42,022 bases of DNA, taken from positions 1-42,022 of the forward strand of contig CAJTCS010000015.1 of NCBI GenBank assembly GCA_910574995.1, read 5' to 3'. The stretch comes from Oscillospiraceae bacterium. Lineage in GTDB: Bacteria > Bacillota > Clostridia > Oscillospirales > Acutalibacteraceae. Numbering within the stretch: position 1 is the first letter of the stretch; each line of letters starts with the position of its first letter. The translations under genes were made by a program, and so were the position numbers. Below the pieces are notes generated by a model. The model saw nothing but the letters and a program-made list of their open reading frames with translations, was not told where the DNA came from and did no database searches. Shown piece by piece: positions 33,187 to 41,991 of this stretch.

Positions 33187-35469
33187 ATGACAACGAAAAT
33201 TCCATCTGAAATCGTCCGCATTGACTTGACAGATGCAAGCTATAAGGACGCCCACACTTATATTGAACCCACCTATGTAAATTTCTTCTTCGGGAATAAT
33301 GGCACCGGGAAGTCCACTATTGCAAGAGCTATAAAAAGCGGCGCAGGCATAAGCTATGCGTCCGGCAGAACCTCCGCCGACTATTTACCGTTGGTGTATG
33401 ATCAAGAGTTCATTGATGAAAATTTCCGAAGCTACCGTAACATGAAGGGTGTTTTTACCCTCAATGCGAGAAATGCGGCTATACAGCAGCAGATTGAAGA
33501 AAAAACAGAAGAACGGGCAACCATTCAAAAGGCACTGACCGAAGTGACTGAGAAAAGAGACAAAACGGCTGCGGCGCGCTCAAAATTGCAGCGGGATTTT
33601 TATAAGGATTGCTGGGATCGAGAAAAAGCACTTCGAGAGGAGTTCGCCAAAACACAGAGCGGAAAAGGAAAGTCGGAGCCATTCACCAGAGAAATCCTTA
33701 AGCATACCCCGCGGGATGTAGACATTGAAGAACTGCGCAGACTTTATGATTCTGCGTATTCGGACACGGCCAAACGCTATCCTCGTTTTGCAACTATCGC
33801 TGACACATCTGTATTGGACACTCTTGAGGGGCGCGATATTCTGACCACTGCAATCGTGAACAGCGCCGACACGGAACTAGCAGGATTTCTCCGTGGAATT
33901 GGGGCGACAGAATGGATGCGCCAGGGCCACGAGGAATACTCCCGTCAAGCGGGAGAAAAATGTCCTTACTGCGGGCAGGTGCTTCCTACCGATTTTGAAC
34001 AGATATTCATTGACAGCTTCGACACCCGGTACCAGGATAACCTCCGTCGGCTGGATGCATTCCTTGCTCTGTATAAACAGACAGCCAACGATCTGTTTGT
34101 GCCGCTTCAAAATCTGCCGAGCGAAGTATATCCGCAAATCGACACAAAGCCTTACACGGACAAGCTGGCGGTTCTTAAGGCTGCGATCCAGTCCAACATT
34201 GAGGCAATCAAAGCAAAGACTGAAAATCCGGCATCAACAGCAGCTCTTTCTGACATTTCTCCTATATTGGATGAACTGGCTGATATAATCAAAAATTTTA
34301 ATGCGCTGATTGATGCCAATAATGCTGTTGTCGATGCCGGCCCCAAGAAACGAAACGAATGTACCGACCTTGTATTTTCACTTTTAGCTTTCCACCTCAA
34401 AGATGTAATTGCCGCTTACCAGCAAAGTGATACGGAAATGCAAAAGGAACTTGATGGACTGGAAGCGGAAATAAAAAAGCACACTGAGGCTTTGGAGAAC
34501 ATCAAAGCTACCCTGATATCCCTGCGCAAAAACACAGTAGAGACAGAAACTGCCAAAGACAGCATCAACAATATGCTCCGTGATACTGGTATGCAGGGCT
34601 TTAGCCTTCAGCCCAAACGTGGCGTTGATTATGTCTATGAGGTGCGCCGCCCGGATGGAACGATTGCCGATAATTTGAGCGAGGGTGAAAAGAACTTTAT
34701 AGCGTTTCTGTACTTCTACCACTTGGTATATGGCAGCGACTCGGCTGATGGAGACACCAGGGAGAAGATCGTTGTAATCGATGACCCGGTTTCCAGCATG
34801 GACAGCGGTTCGCTGTTCATTGTGAGTACGCTTGTCCGTCAGATGATTGAGGTTTGCCGGAACAACGCTGATAATCGTAATAGGACAGCCAACGGTAATT
34901 TTATCAAGCAGATTTTTATCCTGACTCACAATGCCTATTTCCATCGGGAAATCTCATACAGTTATGTTTCAAGATACGAGTATGCGTCATTCTATCTGAT
35001 TCGTAAGCTGAACATGAAATCAACTATCAAGCTGTGTGATGATGTTAATCCCAATATCCCCACAGAGAGGATAAATGTAAATCCCGTAAAGAACTCCTAT
35101 GCGGCATTGTGGGATGAGTACAGAGAGGTCAAATCCGCTGTTCCCCTTATGAATGTTATCCGCCGGATTTTGGAGCATTACTTCCTGCAGCTCTGTGGGT
35201 ATGAAGGTGCTACCCTTCGTCATGTTATTCTCGTCCAAGGGAAAGCAGATGGTCGTTTCAAAGATGCGGACGGCAACGATGATGAAGAGAAGTTCCAGCT
35301 GGCGTCAGCGATGCTTGCCTACATTAACGCAAATTCTATCGGAATGAATGATGGCATGGATTTTGTAGATGAGTCTTTAAATGCCGAGGAGTGCAGACAA
35401 ATATTTGAAATGATATTTGATTGCATGAACCAAAGGCAGCACTACGATATGATGATCAGAAACCAATAG
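33187..35469 (+). CDS. AAA_13-family ABC-type ATPase (PrrC/RloC-like)
   Basis: 760 aa. Walker A FFFGNNGTGKS (about residues 33-43), long coiled coils, a Rad50-hook-like KCPYCGQ (about 258-264), ABC signature NLSEGEK (about 496-502), Walker B KIVVIDDPVSSMD (about 525-537) and LTHN (about 579). The C-terminal 100 residues include IRRILEHYFLQL (Arg-x3-Glu) and a late His in RQHYDMM, loosely like the Arg/Glu/His set of PrrC and RloC anticodon nucleases. PrrC and RloC sense DNA-restriction stress and cut tRNA; whether this one does is unproven. It sits in one operon with A, B and a restriction-modification set. Confidence 0.85.
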   Translation: MTTKIPSEIVRIDLTDASYKDAHTYIEPTYVNFFFGNNGTGKSTIARAIKSGAGISYASGRTSADYLPLVYDQEFIDENFRSYRNMKGVFTLNARNAAIQQQIEEKTEERATIQKALTEVTEKRDKTAAARSKLQRDFYKDCWDREKALREEFAKTQSGKGKSEPFTREILKHTPRDVDIEELRRLYDSAYSDTAKRYPRFATIADTSVLDTLEGRDILTTAIVNSADTELAGFLRGIGATEWMRQGHEEYSRQAGEKCPYCGQVLPTDFEQIFIDSFDTRYQDNLRRLDAFLALYKQTANDLFVPLQNLPSEVYPQIDTKPYTDKLAVLKAAIQSNIEAIKAKTENPASTAALSDISPILDELADIIKNFNALIDANNAVVDAGPKKRNECTDLVFSLLAFHLKDVIAAYQQSDTEMQKELDGLEAEIKKHTEALENIKATLISLRKNTVETETAKDSINNMLRDTGMQGFSLQPKRGVDYVYEVRRPDGTIADNLSEGEKNFIAFLYFYHLVYGSDSADGDTREKIVVIDDPVSSMDSGSLFIVSTLVRQMIEVCRNNADNRNRTANGNFIKQIFILTHNAYFHREISYSYVSRYEYASFYLIRKLNMKSTIKLCDDVNPNIPTERINVNPVKNSYAALWDEYREVKSAVPLMNVIRRILEHYFLQLCGYEGATLRHVILVQGKADGRFKDADGNDDEEKFQLASAMLAYINANSIGMNDGMDFVDESLNAEECRQIFEMIFDCMNQRQHYDMMIRNQ

Positions 35470-35481
35470 GAGGATTTGGGG

Positions 35482-35685
35482 ATGCGTATCAGTTACAACA
35501 AATTGTGGAAGATGCTGATCGACAAAAACATGAAAAAGAGCGATCTGAAGGAACAGGCGGGCATCAGTTCCGCATCGGTTGCCAAACTTGGCAAAGGTGA
35601 TAATATTACCACCGATGTTCTCCTGCGAATCTGCGAGACGCTGAATTGTCATTTGGAAGACATAATGGAAACAGTGGAAGAATGA
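35482..35685 (+). CDS. XRE/Cro-type HTH regulator (restriction-modification control protein)
   Basis: 67 aa single HTH_3 domain: YNKLWKMLIDKNMKKSDLKE, then GISSASVAKLGKGDNITTDV and CETLNCHLEDIMETVEE, typical of small Cro/CI-like regulators. TAGGAGGA precedes ATG 35482. It lies 12 bp after the ATPase gene and 32 bp before the C5 methyltransferase. A controller (C) protein role for the restriction-modification genes is likely from position alone. It may also control the whole operon. Confidence 0.85.
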   Translation: MRISYNKLWKMLIDKNMKKSDLKEQAGISSASVAKLGKGDNITTDVLLRICETLNCHLEDIMETVEE

Positions 35686-35717
35686 GCATTTCAAAGAAAG
35701 AAACGCGAGGTATCGGA

Positions 35718-36896
35718 ATGAAGTCAATTGAACTATTCAGCGGAACCGGCGGTCTTGCCTTGGGCCTACAACAAGCCGGGTTTGACCACGTGGCACTGTT
35801 CGAGTGGGATAAAGATTCCTGTGACAACCTTAAATATAATATAGCCGGTGGGTATCCCGGAGTAAAAGGTTGGACCGTGTTCCAGACGGATGTACGCACA
35901 GTCAAATACGATGGATACACAGGAAGAATCCAGCTTGTCGCCGGAGGTCCGCCGTGCCAGCCGTTTTCTCTTGGAGGCAAGCATCAGGCCTATAACGACA
36001 AACGTGATATGTTCCCTGAAGCGGTTCGTGCAGTCCGAGAAACCAGACCGCAGGCGTTCGTTTTTGAAAATGTGAAAGGGTTGCTCCGCAAGTCGTTCAG
36101 TTCTTATTTCAACTATGTACTGCTTCAGCTACAACATCCCGAAGTAATAAAGAAGAATCACATGACCTGGGAGGAGCATCTGGCTCTACTGGAACGTCAT
36201 CACACCTCCGGGGGTGATGCCGGATTGTCCTATAATGTAGTGTTCCGTCTGCTGAATGCCGCTGACTATGGCGTGCCGCAGTCCCGCCACCGCGTCATCA
36301 TCGTGGGTTTTAGAAGCGACCTCAACGCAAGTTGGAGTTTCCCGCTTGCGACACATAGCCAGGACGCGCTCCTTTATGCGAAATGGATCTCTGGCGATTA
36401 TTGGGAAGAACACCGTATGAAAAAGCCTGCGGAAACTCCGCTTTCGGCTCAACAACTGCGAGCCATCCGGCGATCAGTCGAAGAAACAGAAACACCACTT
36501 CTAAGGTGGCATACTGTGCGGGACGCTATTGGTGATTTGCCCGACCCGGCAAATCTGAAAGCAGCGGCAAGGTATAATAACCACGAGTTCAGAGATGGTG
36601 CGCGCGTTTATGCAGGTCACTCCGGCAGTAAACTGGATGAGCCATCCAAGACCATCAAGGCTGGTGCGCATGGTGTTCCTGGCGGTGAAAACATGGTGGT
36701 TCTGGATGACGGTAGCGTCCGATATTACACTGTCCGTGAAAGCGCACGTATCCAGACATTCCCGGATGACTATCTGTTCAGCGCGTCTTGGACGGAAAGC
36801 ATGAGGCAAATTGGCAATGCTGTGCCGGTAAAGCTCGCGAAGGCTGTAGGCGACTCCGTTATCACACAAATGGGAAGGATGATGAGCAATGGCTAA
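35718..36896 (+). CDS. DNA (cytosine-5) methyltransferase of a type II system
   Basis: 392 aa with all C5 methyltransferase blocks in order: ELFSGTGGLALGLQQAG (I), GGPPCQPFS (IV, catalytic Cys), FENVKG (VI), QSRHRVIIVGF (VIII), a variable target-recognition region, RIQTFPDDY and QIGNAVPVKLA (IX/X). The ATG at 35718 is chosen because the N-terminal motif follows directly; an upstream extension of 24 codons overlaps the regulator. Its partner downstream is Eco29kI-like, so the target is probably CCGCGG (inferred). It protects host DNA. The end overlaps the nuclease start by 8 bp. Confidence 0.93.
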   Translation: MKSIELFSGTGGLALGLQQAGFDHVALFEWDKDSCDNLKYNIAGGYPGVKGWTVFQTDVRTVKYDGYTGRIQLVAGGPPCQPFSLGGKHQAYNDKRDMFPEAVRAVRETRPQAFVFENVKGLLRKSFSSYFNYVLLQLQHPEVIKKNHMTWEEHLALLERHHTSGGDAGLSYNVVFRLLNAADYGVPQSRHRVIIVGFRSDLNASWSFPLATHSQDALLYAKWISGDYWEEHRMKKPAETPLSAQQLRAIRRSVEETETPLLRWHTVRDAIGDLPDPANLKAAARYNNHEFRDGARVYAGHSGSKLDEPSKTIKAGAHGVPGGENMVVLDDGSVRYYTVRESARIQTFPDDYLFSASWTESMRQIGNAVPVKLAKAVGDSVITQMGRMMSNG

Positions 36897-37518
36897 TAGA
36901 AACGATTACCCGATTTATCCGCCGTTCAATCCTCTTGATAAGCGCCATCTTGGAGAAAGCGCCGCGAACGCGCTTCTTGAATCCGAAGTGTTCCCGTTGC
37001 CGCCGGAGCCTTTCATTGGTGCCGGTGTGTACGCTCTCTACTACACTGGGGACTTCCCGGCATATGAGGTTCTCGCGGAGGTAAATCGTAACGATCAGTA
37101 TGCCTGCCCTATTTATGTAGGCAAGGCTGTCCCCGATGGGGCGAGAAAAGGCGGTCAGGGTGATGATGTCGATCCGGGCACCGCGCTGTATAAAAGACTT
37201 AACGATCACGCGAAATCGGTGACCGCAGCCATGAACTTGAATATCGAGGATTTCCATTGCCGTTTTCTGTCCGTTGACGATATTTGGATTCCCCTCACAG
37301 AGTCGTTGATGATAGAACGCTTCAAGCCCGTCTGGAATGTTGTGCTGGACGGTTTCGGCAACCATGATCCAGGTAAAGGTCGGCATAGCGGAAAAATGCC
37401 GATGTGGGATTGCCTCCATCCAGGCAGAGCGTGGGCGCAGCATTTGCAGCCGTGCGCTTTCACGGCTGAGGAACTGGAACAAAGAGTCCGTGATTACTTA
37501 AGTGACGCACTACTATAA
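36889..37518 (+). CDS. Eco29kI-family GIY-YIG type II restriction endonuclease
   Basis: 209 aa. It has GAGVYALYYTG and CPIYVGKA, the GIY-YIG core, followed by LYKRLNDHAKSV, LTESLMIERFKPVWN with the Glu of the metal site, and GFGNHDPGKGRHSG, which matches the Eco29kI family. Eco29kI cuts CCGCGG; the same target is inferred here. The nuclease gene follows and overlaps the methyltransferase gene, the order expected when the methyltransferase must act first. Confidence 0.88.
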   Translation: MANRNDYPIYPPFNPLDKRHLGESAANALLESEVFPLPPEPFIGAGVYALYYTGDFPAYEVLAEVNRNDQYACPIYVGKAVPDGARKGGQGDDVDPGTALYKRLNDHAKSVTAAMNLNIEDFHCRFLSVDDIWIPLTESLMIERFKPVWNVVLDGFGNHDPGKGRHSGKMPMWDCLHPGRAWAQHLQPCAFTAEELEQRVRDYLSDALL

Positions 37519-37638
37519 TTGGCAATAGCGATGGTATTTCCATTTTATGTTGCTTTTTAAGTGAAAACTGTGGGATATAGATAAAGAAAACTACAACCCA
37601 TATCCCTCGGATGTTGAGAAGATAAGTGGAGGCATACA

Positions 37639-38052
37639 ATGAGCGATTCTGTTGATAAAAACAAGCGTTCAGAGGTTATGAGAGCCGTAAAGTCCAAGGG
37701 TAACAAATCGACAGAATTGAAACTCATTAACCTTTTTAAAGAAAACGGAATAAAGGGATGGCGGCGCGGGTATCCCGTTAAAGGTCATCCCGATTTTGTG
37801 TTCTTAAACAAGAGAATAGCTGTTTTTGTCGATGGCTGTTTATGGCACGGGCATTCATGTAGGCATTGGCCCAAATCAAACGCGGAGTTTTGGAGAAATA
37901 AGATTGAAGGCAATATGCGTCATGACCAGCGGGTCAACGAAATATTCGAGAGCCGAGGATGGACAGTATTGCGTATCTGGGAGTGTGAACTTTTAAAGAA
38001 AAACCTTCCAGCCACGTTGGATCGGATCAACAAATCTTTAGGACTTAGCTAA
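37639..38052 (+). CDS. vsr: Very short patch repair endonuclease Vsr
   Basis: 137 aa, normal length for Vsr. It has KRSEVMRAVKSKGNKSTEL, HPDFVFLNKRIAVFVDGCLW with the catalytic Asp, HGHSCRHWP with zinc-binding and catalytic His/Cys, and TVLRIWECEL. Vsr nicks beside T:G mismatches made when 5-methylcytosine deaminates. It stands 120 bp after the restriction gene with its own GTGGAGG site. It therefore probably repairs mutations at the methyltransferase target. Confidence 0.93.
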   Translation: MSDSVDKNKRSEVMRAVKSKGNKSTELKLINLFKENGIKGWRRGYPVKGHPDFVFLNKRIAVFVDGCLWHGHSCRHWPKSNAEFWRNKIEGNMRHDQRVNEIFESRGWTVLRIWECELLKKNLPATLDRINKSLGLS

Positions 38053-38159
38053 TGAAATGAGGACTGAGGAGTATTAGAATATCGGATTCAACGGATAAGG
38101 ATAGACAACGCATTGGCCCCGTTGATATGGCGATTTAAGTTGATACAAGGAGGTACCGC

Positions 38160-40256
38160 ATGGCTATTCCCAATATAAAAGAACAGGACATCATTGAGGC
38201 CCTAAAGTATATCGATGAGAACGGAGTGCCTTTCCATAATCAGAGCACAAAATATGAACTTGTATCTGGAGAGGGGAAAAAGTATCCGCCAAAGTACGTG
38301 GTAGCTGTGGCCGCACATATAGCAAACGTGGCGGAAATTACGACAGAGGGCTTTAATGCGGTCGAAGCTAAAAACTTTCTTGAAGCTCAAGGCTTCAACA
38401 TTGAAATAAAACAGCAGGAAAAATTCCAGCTTTCTGTTACAGCCGCCAGCGTAGAATCCACGGACGAGCGTTTCACAATGGACAATTTGAGCCTTGGGGA
38501 TAACTATAAACCACTCGATGTCTATTTCAAGAAAGCTGATGGCACGGTGGTCAAACGCTCCTATAGTAAGGGTGAACGGCGAAATACCAATCAGACTATG
38601 CCGCGTATCGCCTGTCAGGTTTTTGAAAAGCAGATTTCCGCTTTGTCTGTTGAGGACAAGGAGAACTTCCCCATCTGTAAGTATAACCCTAACAGTGAGT
38701 TGATCTGTGGGATTTATTCCAGTGTAGATGAATATAGGAAGCACCGCAACACCATCGAGTATTTGACTTATGGCTACGACAACGGCAGGCAATTTGTCAT
38801 TTATTGCTGGAATATCTTTTCTACAATTATTTTTGTGCAGGAATGCTTGAAGCGGTTCGGTGAGCCAGGAGATCAATTTGTCCTTACATATCGGGAAAAG
38901 GATGAAAAAGAGACGGAGGCCGCTAAGACCGAGGCGGCTGTCCAAGAGGAACTCGTCCAGCAGTTTAAGGGCTACAGAAATCCTTTCTCCGCTATGTTGA
39001 TCGAATCGAAGAATTTGATTTTTCGAGGCGCACCGGGTACGGGCAAGTCGTACCTTGCCAAGGAAATAGCCACAGACATCATCAGCAATGGATACTTCGA
39101 CGATTACACTCTCCTTACGGATGAGCAGAAGAAACAGGTGGAATTTGTACAGTTCCATCCGAGTTACGATTATTCTGATTTTGTCGAGGGACTACGGCCG
39201 AGAGTAAATGATGACGGGACAATGGGCTTTGAACTGCAGGACGGTATCTTCAAGAAGTTTGTGGCCCACGCTCGAAAGAATTACGAGGATTCCCAGAAAT
39301 CGAAAGAAACCATTGAAAAGGAAATCTCTGTTCAAGAATCCATGACGGAGTTCTTTTCGAACATAGAACTTGGAGTAGATATTTTTAAGACAATAAATGG
39401 CAATGAATTTTCGATTACAAGTGTGGATGACCAGCACATTTACATCTCTATTCCAGGGAACGCCTCTGTTAAAAAACTCACTTTAAACCTTGATGAAATA
39501 AGGCGGATGCTCGAATCAGGAGAAAAGTTTGACAAGATAAAGGACATTACCACATTCTTTGGAAAGACCTTTGCTACACAGGCTTATTCCTATGACTTTG
39601 CCATTTACAAGGAAATAGTGAAACGAAAGAAGAAAATGTCGAAGTCGGTTGCCAAGGTCGAAGAACTAAAAAAGTACATCTTTATCATTGACGAGATCAA
39701 CCGTGGCGAGATTTCAAAAATATTCGGAGAGTTGTTCTTTGCCATTGATCCGGGATACAGAGGCAGGGCTGGCGAAATATCCACACAGTATGCGAATCTG
39801 CATTCTGATCCCGATGAAAAATTCTTCATTCCAGAGAATGTCTATATTATCGGTACGATGAATGACATTGACCGTTCTGTCGACAGCTTTGATTTTGCAA
39901 TGCGCAGGCGCTTCCGTTTTGTAGAACTGAGAGCAGACGAGCGTCTGGAAATGCTGGCAGCTCTTGAGGACGAGGAACTGGAAGCAGAAGCCATCAGGCG
40001 GATGACTGCGCTTAATAAAGAAATTGCCAGTGTTGAGGATTTGAACGAAAACTATCAGATTGGTGCGTCCTACTTCCTGAAACTGAAAACACTTAATTTT
40101 GACCAGCTATGGACGGATTATTTAAAGCCGCTCTTGCAGGAATACATCCAAGGTATGTATGATGAAGCGGGACTGATGAGTCGATTTGCAAAGGCGTATG
40201 GCTATAAGGAGACTCTCGAAGGTGATGTGAATGAAACTGCTCAAAATCAAGGATAA
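38160..40256 (+). CDS. mcrB: McrB-type AAA+ GTPase subunit of a type IV restriction system
   Basis: 698 aa. The N-terminal domain (about 1-90: DIIEALKYIDENGVPFHNQS, KYPPKYVVAVAAHIA) resembles the ScoMcrA-type N-terminal head. A middle region (about 95-250) of unknown specificity follows. The AAA+ motor has FRGAPGTGKSYLAKE (about 287-300), QFHPSYDYSDFVEGL, FIIDEINRGEISKIFGELFF (about 505-525) and GTMNDIDRSVDSFDFAMRRR. McrB reads modified DNA and drives the McrC nuclease. AGGAGGT precedes the ATG. The recognition domain is not the DUF3578 type of E. coli McrB, so the modification recognised may differ. Confidence 0.9.
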   Translation: MAIPNIKEQDIIEALKYIDENGVPFHNQSTKYELVSGEGKKYPPKYVVAVAAHIANVAEITTEGFNAVEAKNFLEAQGFNIEIKQQEKFQLSVTAASVESTDERFTMDNLSLGDNYKPLDVYFKKADGTVVKRSYSKGERRNTNQTMPRIACQVFEKQISALSVEDKENFPICKYNPNSELICGIYSSVDEYRKHRNTIEYLTYGYDNGRQFVIYCWNIFSTIIFVQECLKRFGEPGDQFVLTYREKDEKETEAAKTEAAVQEELVQQFKGYRNPFSAMLIESKNLIFRGAPGTGKSYLAKEIATDIISNGYFDDYTLLTDEQKKQVEFVQFHPSYDYSDFVEGLRPRVNDDGTMGFELQDGIFKKFVAHARKNYEDSQKSKETIEKEISVQESMTEFFSNIELGVDIFKTINGNEFSITSVDDQHIYISIPGNASVKKLTLNLDEIRRMLESGEKFDKIKDITTFFGKTFATQAYSYDFAIYKEIVKRKKKMSKSVAKVEELKKYIFIIDEINRGEISKIFGELFFAIDPGYRGRAGEISTQYANLHSDPDEKFFIPENVYIIGTMNDIDRSVDSFDFAMRRRFRFVELRADERLEMLAALEDEELEAEAIRRMTALNKEIASVEDLNENYQIGASYFLKLKTLNFDQLWTDYLKPLLQEYIQGMYDEAGLMSRFAKAYGYKETLEGDVNETAQNQG

Positions 40257-41550
40257 TTCACAACTGAAAAAAGAAACTTTTTCTGGCATTGGAGTCTTGA
40301 CGGGCAAAATCGCCGACAAAACCCTTGAGCAGCTGGAACGGGAAGGAGTGTTCGTATTCCCCGAAATCGTTAAGGATGCCGAGGATATCACGCAAGACCA
40401 GATGATTCTCCAGGGAATCAACGACACCTACCGTTCCGGCAATGTTATGGGCTTCTTGGGGTGCGGCGATGAGAGGCTAATTATCGAATCCCGGTTCTGC
40501 GGAGAAGGCAATGATTACTTTTTCCAGTATCTTCTCGACAGAGTGCTGGATTTTCCCAACATCGTGGACTTAGAGTCCGATGCCAATCATGACAACAGGT
40601 TATTTAACTTTCTGCTGTTTCTGTTCCCGTATTACTTGAAGTCCGCCATGCGGAAAGGTCTCTTTAAGAAATACATCCACCATAGATATAACGATGGAAA
40701 TATAAAGGGAACTATTGATATCGCAAGGCACATAAAAAAGAACACTCCCTTTACTGGGAATGTCGCCTACAGTCAAAGAGAATTTTCATATGATAACAGC
40801 CTGATGGAATTGGTGCGGCATACCATAGAGTTCATTAACGGGAAACCTTATGGGAACAATTTGCTTATCAAAGTAAAGGACGAGGTAAAACTCGTTATAA
40901 ATGCAACGCCAAGTTATGAGGCATACGCCAGGCAAAAAATCGTTGATGAAAATAAAAAGAATACGGTTCGCCATGCATATTTCCGAGAATACCTTGCCCT
41001 TCAGCGATTGTGCCTTTTGATTCTCCGACACCAGAAACATCAGATTGGTTATGGATCACGGCAGATTTATGGCATTCTGTTTGACGGCGCATGGCTATGG
41101 GAAGAGTATGTTTGTTCGCTTATTGGGGACGCTTTCTACCACCCGATGAATAAGGGCGGCAAAGGTGCACAGCGGCTCTTTGGCGGGAATATTGGTTTAA
41201 TCTATCCGGACTTTATTAGTCGAAATAATGAACTGAGAATCATTGCCGATGCTAAGTACAAGCCGATTGACAATATCGGCAATCGGGACTATCTGCAGGT
41301 ACTTGCGTATATGTTCAGATTTGATGCTAAAACGGGTTATTATCTTTATCCTGAAGTAGAAGAAACTGACGATTTAAAACTGTGGATGAACCGTGGCTCA
41401 ACCTACGAAGAAAATGTCTCGCCGAGAGATGATATCAGCGTTACCAAACATGGTTTGAAAATCCCTACTGATGCCGCTGACTATGACGAATTTGTAGTAA
41501 AAATGAGAACTTGTGAGCAAGAATTCAAGCAGGTATTTGCAGCCAGCTGA
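40231..41550 (+). CDS. mcrC: McrC-type nuclease subunit of the McrBC system
   Basis: 439 aa. The N-terminal part contacts McrB. The C-terminal PD-(D/E)XK nuclease shows GLIYPDFISRNNELRIIADA (Asp, then Asp-Ala-Lys in the following KYKP). QREFSYDNSLMELVRHTIEF is typical of McrC. It overlaps mcrB by 26 bp with GAAGGTGA before the ATG, so the two are co-translated. It completes the type IV system that cuts modified DNA. Confidence 0.9.
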   Translation: MKLLKIKDNSQLKKETFSGIGVLTGKIADKTLEQLEREGVFVFPEIVKDAEDITQDQMILQGINDTYRSGNVMGFLGCGDERLIIESRFCGEGNDYFFQYLLDRVLDFPNIVDLESDANHDNRLFNFLLFLFPYYLKSAMRKGLFKKYIHHRYNDGNIKGTIDIARHIKKNTPFTGNVAYSQREFSYDNSLMELVRHTIEFINGKPYGNNLLIKVKDEVKLVINATPSYEAYARQKIVDENKKNTVRHAYFREYLALQRLCLLILRHQKHQIGYGSRQIYGILFDGAWLWEEYVCSLIGDAFYHPMNKGGKGAQRLFGGNIGLIYPDFISRNNELRIIADAKYKPIDNIGNRDYLQVLAYMFRFDAKTGYYLYPEVEETDDLKLWMNRGSTYEENVSPRDDISVTKHGLKIPTDAADYDEFVVKMRTCEQEFKQVFAAS

Positions 41551-41557
41551 ATTGAAG

Positions 41558-41659
41558 GTGGAACAGATAGATAATAAGAATTTTTACTACTTATGGAATC
41601 TTGACGATGTTGCCGAGTTCCTCAAGGGCGAGTATGAAACTCGCGGGTTGGTTTGGTAA
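41558..41659 (+). other. Short open frame, possible tail of a lost gene
   Basis: From GTG 41558 a frame encodes about 33 residues including NFYYLWNLDDVAEFLKGEYE and stops at 41659. Its composition looks protein-like, but there is no ribosome binding site, and the frame continues open backwards into mcrC. It may be the 3' end of a mobile-element gene left behind when the defence genes were inserted. Function is not recognised. Confidence 0.3.
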
Positions 41660-41701
41660 AGGGCTAACTAACTTTCAAAAACCGTGAAAAAAACGTGCGC
41701 A

Positions 41702-41750
41702 TGGCCTCCGGTTTCCTTGGGTAGCACCGGAGGCCACATTTTAATTTTTC
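41702..41750 (+). terminator. Intrinsic terminator at the end of the defence operon
   Basis: TGGCCTCCGGT and ACCGGAGGCCA form a perfect 11-bp stem with a 13-base loop, followed by the T-rich CATTTTAATTTTTC. It lies about 150 bp after mcrC and would end the whole defence transcript. Confidence 0.85.
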
Positions 41751-41825
41751 TCCAACCTTTTAATTTTCACTCCCGTGGGACAGGGGAGGGTGCAAATTGC
41801 AAATCTTTCCTGATGGTGTAGTGAC

Positions 41826-41991
41826 CCCGCAAAACGAAAAAAGCGGGACGCCGGAGGCCCTCTGCACCCCCTGCGCCCCGCTATCCCCTTGTTTTCAAGG
41901 CTCTTTCATAGGCAAAGTCAAAACCTCCGGCAAAGCCGGAGGCATGAATAGCCCTAGAAGGGCATAATACGGACAAAACCCCTAAAGGGGT
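41826..41991. other. Cluster of short stem-loops in non-coding DNA
   Basis: Four hairpins follow one another: CCCGC/GCGGG (41826-41847), CCTCCGGC-AAA-GCCGGAGG (41924-41942), GCCCT-AGA-AGGGC (41951-41963) and ACCCC/GGGGT (41978-41991). No gene is seen from 41660 to the window end at 42022. Such tight hairpin series occur in transfer origins, replication origins, small RNAs and element ends. Which applies here cannot be decided. Confidence 0.5.
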
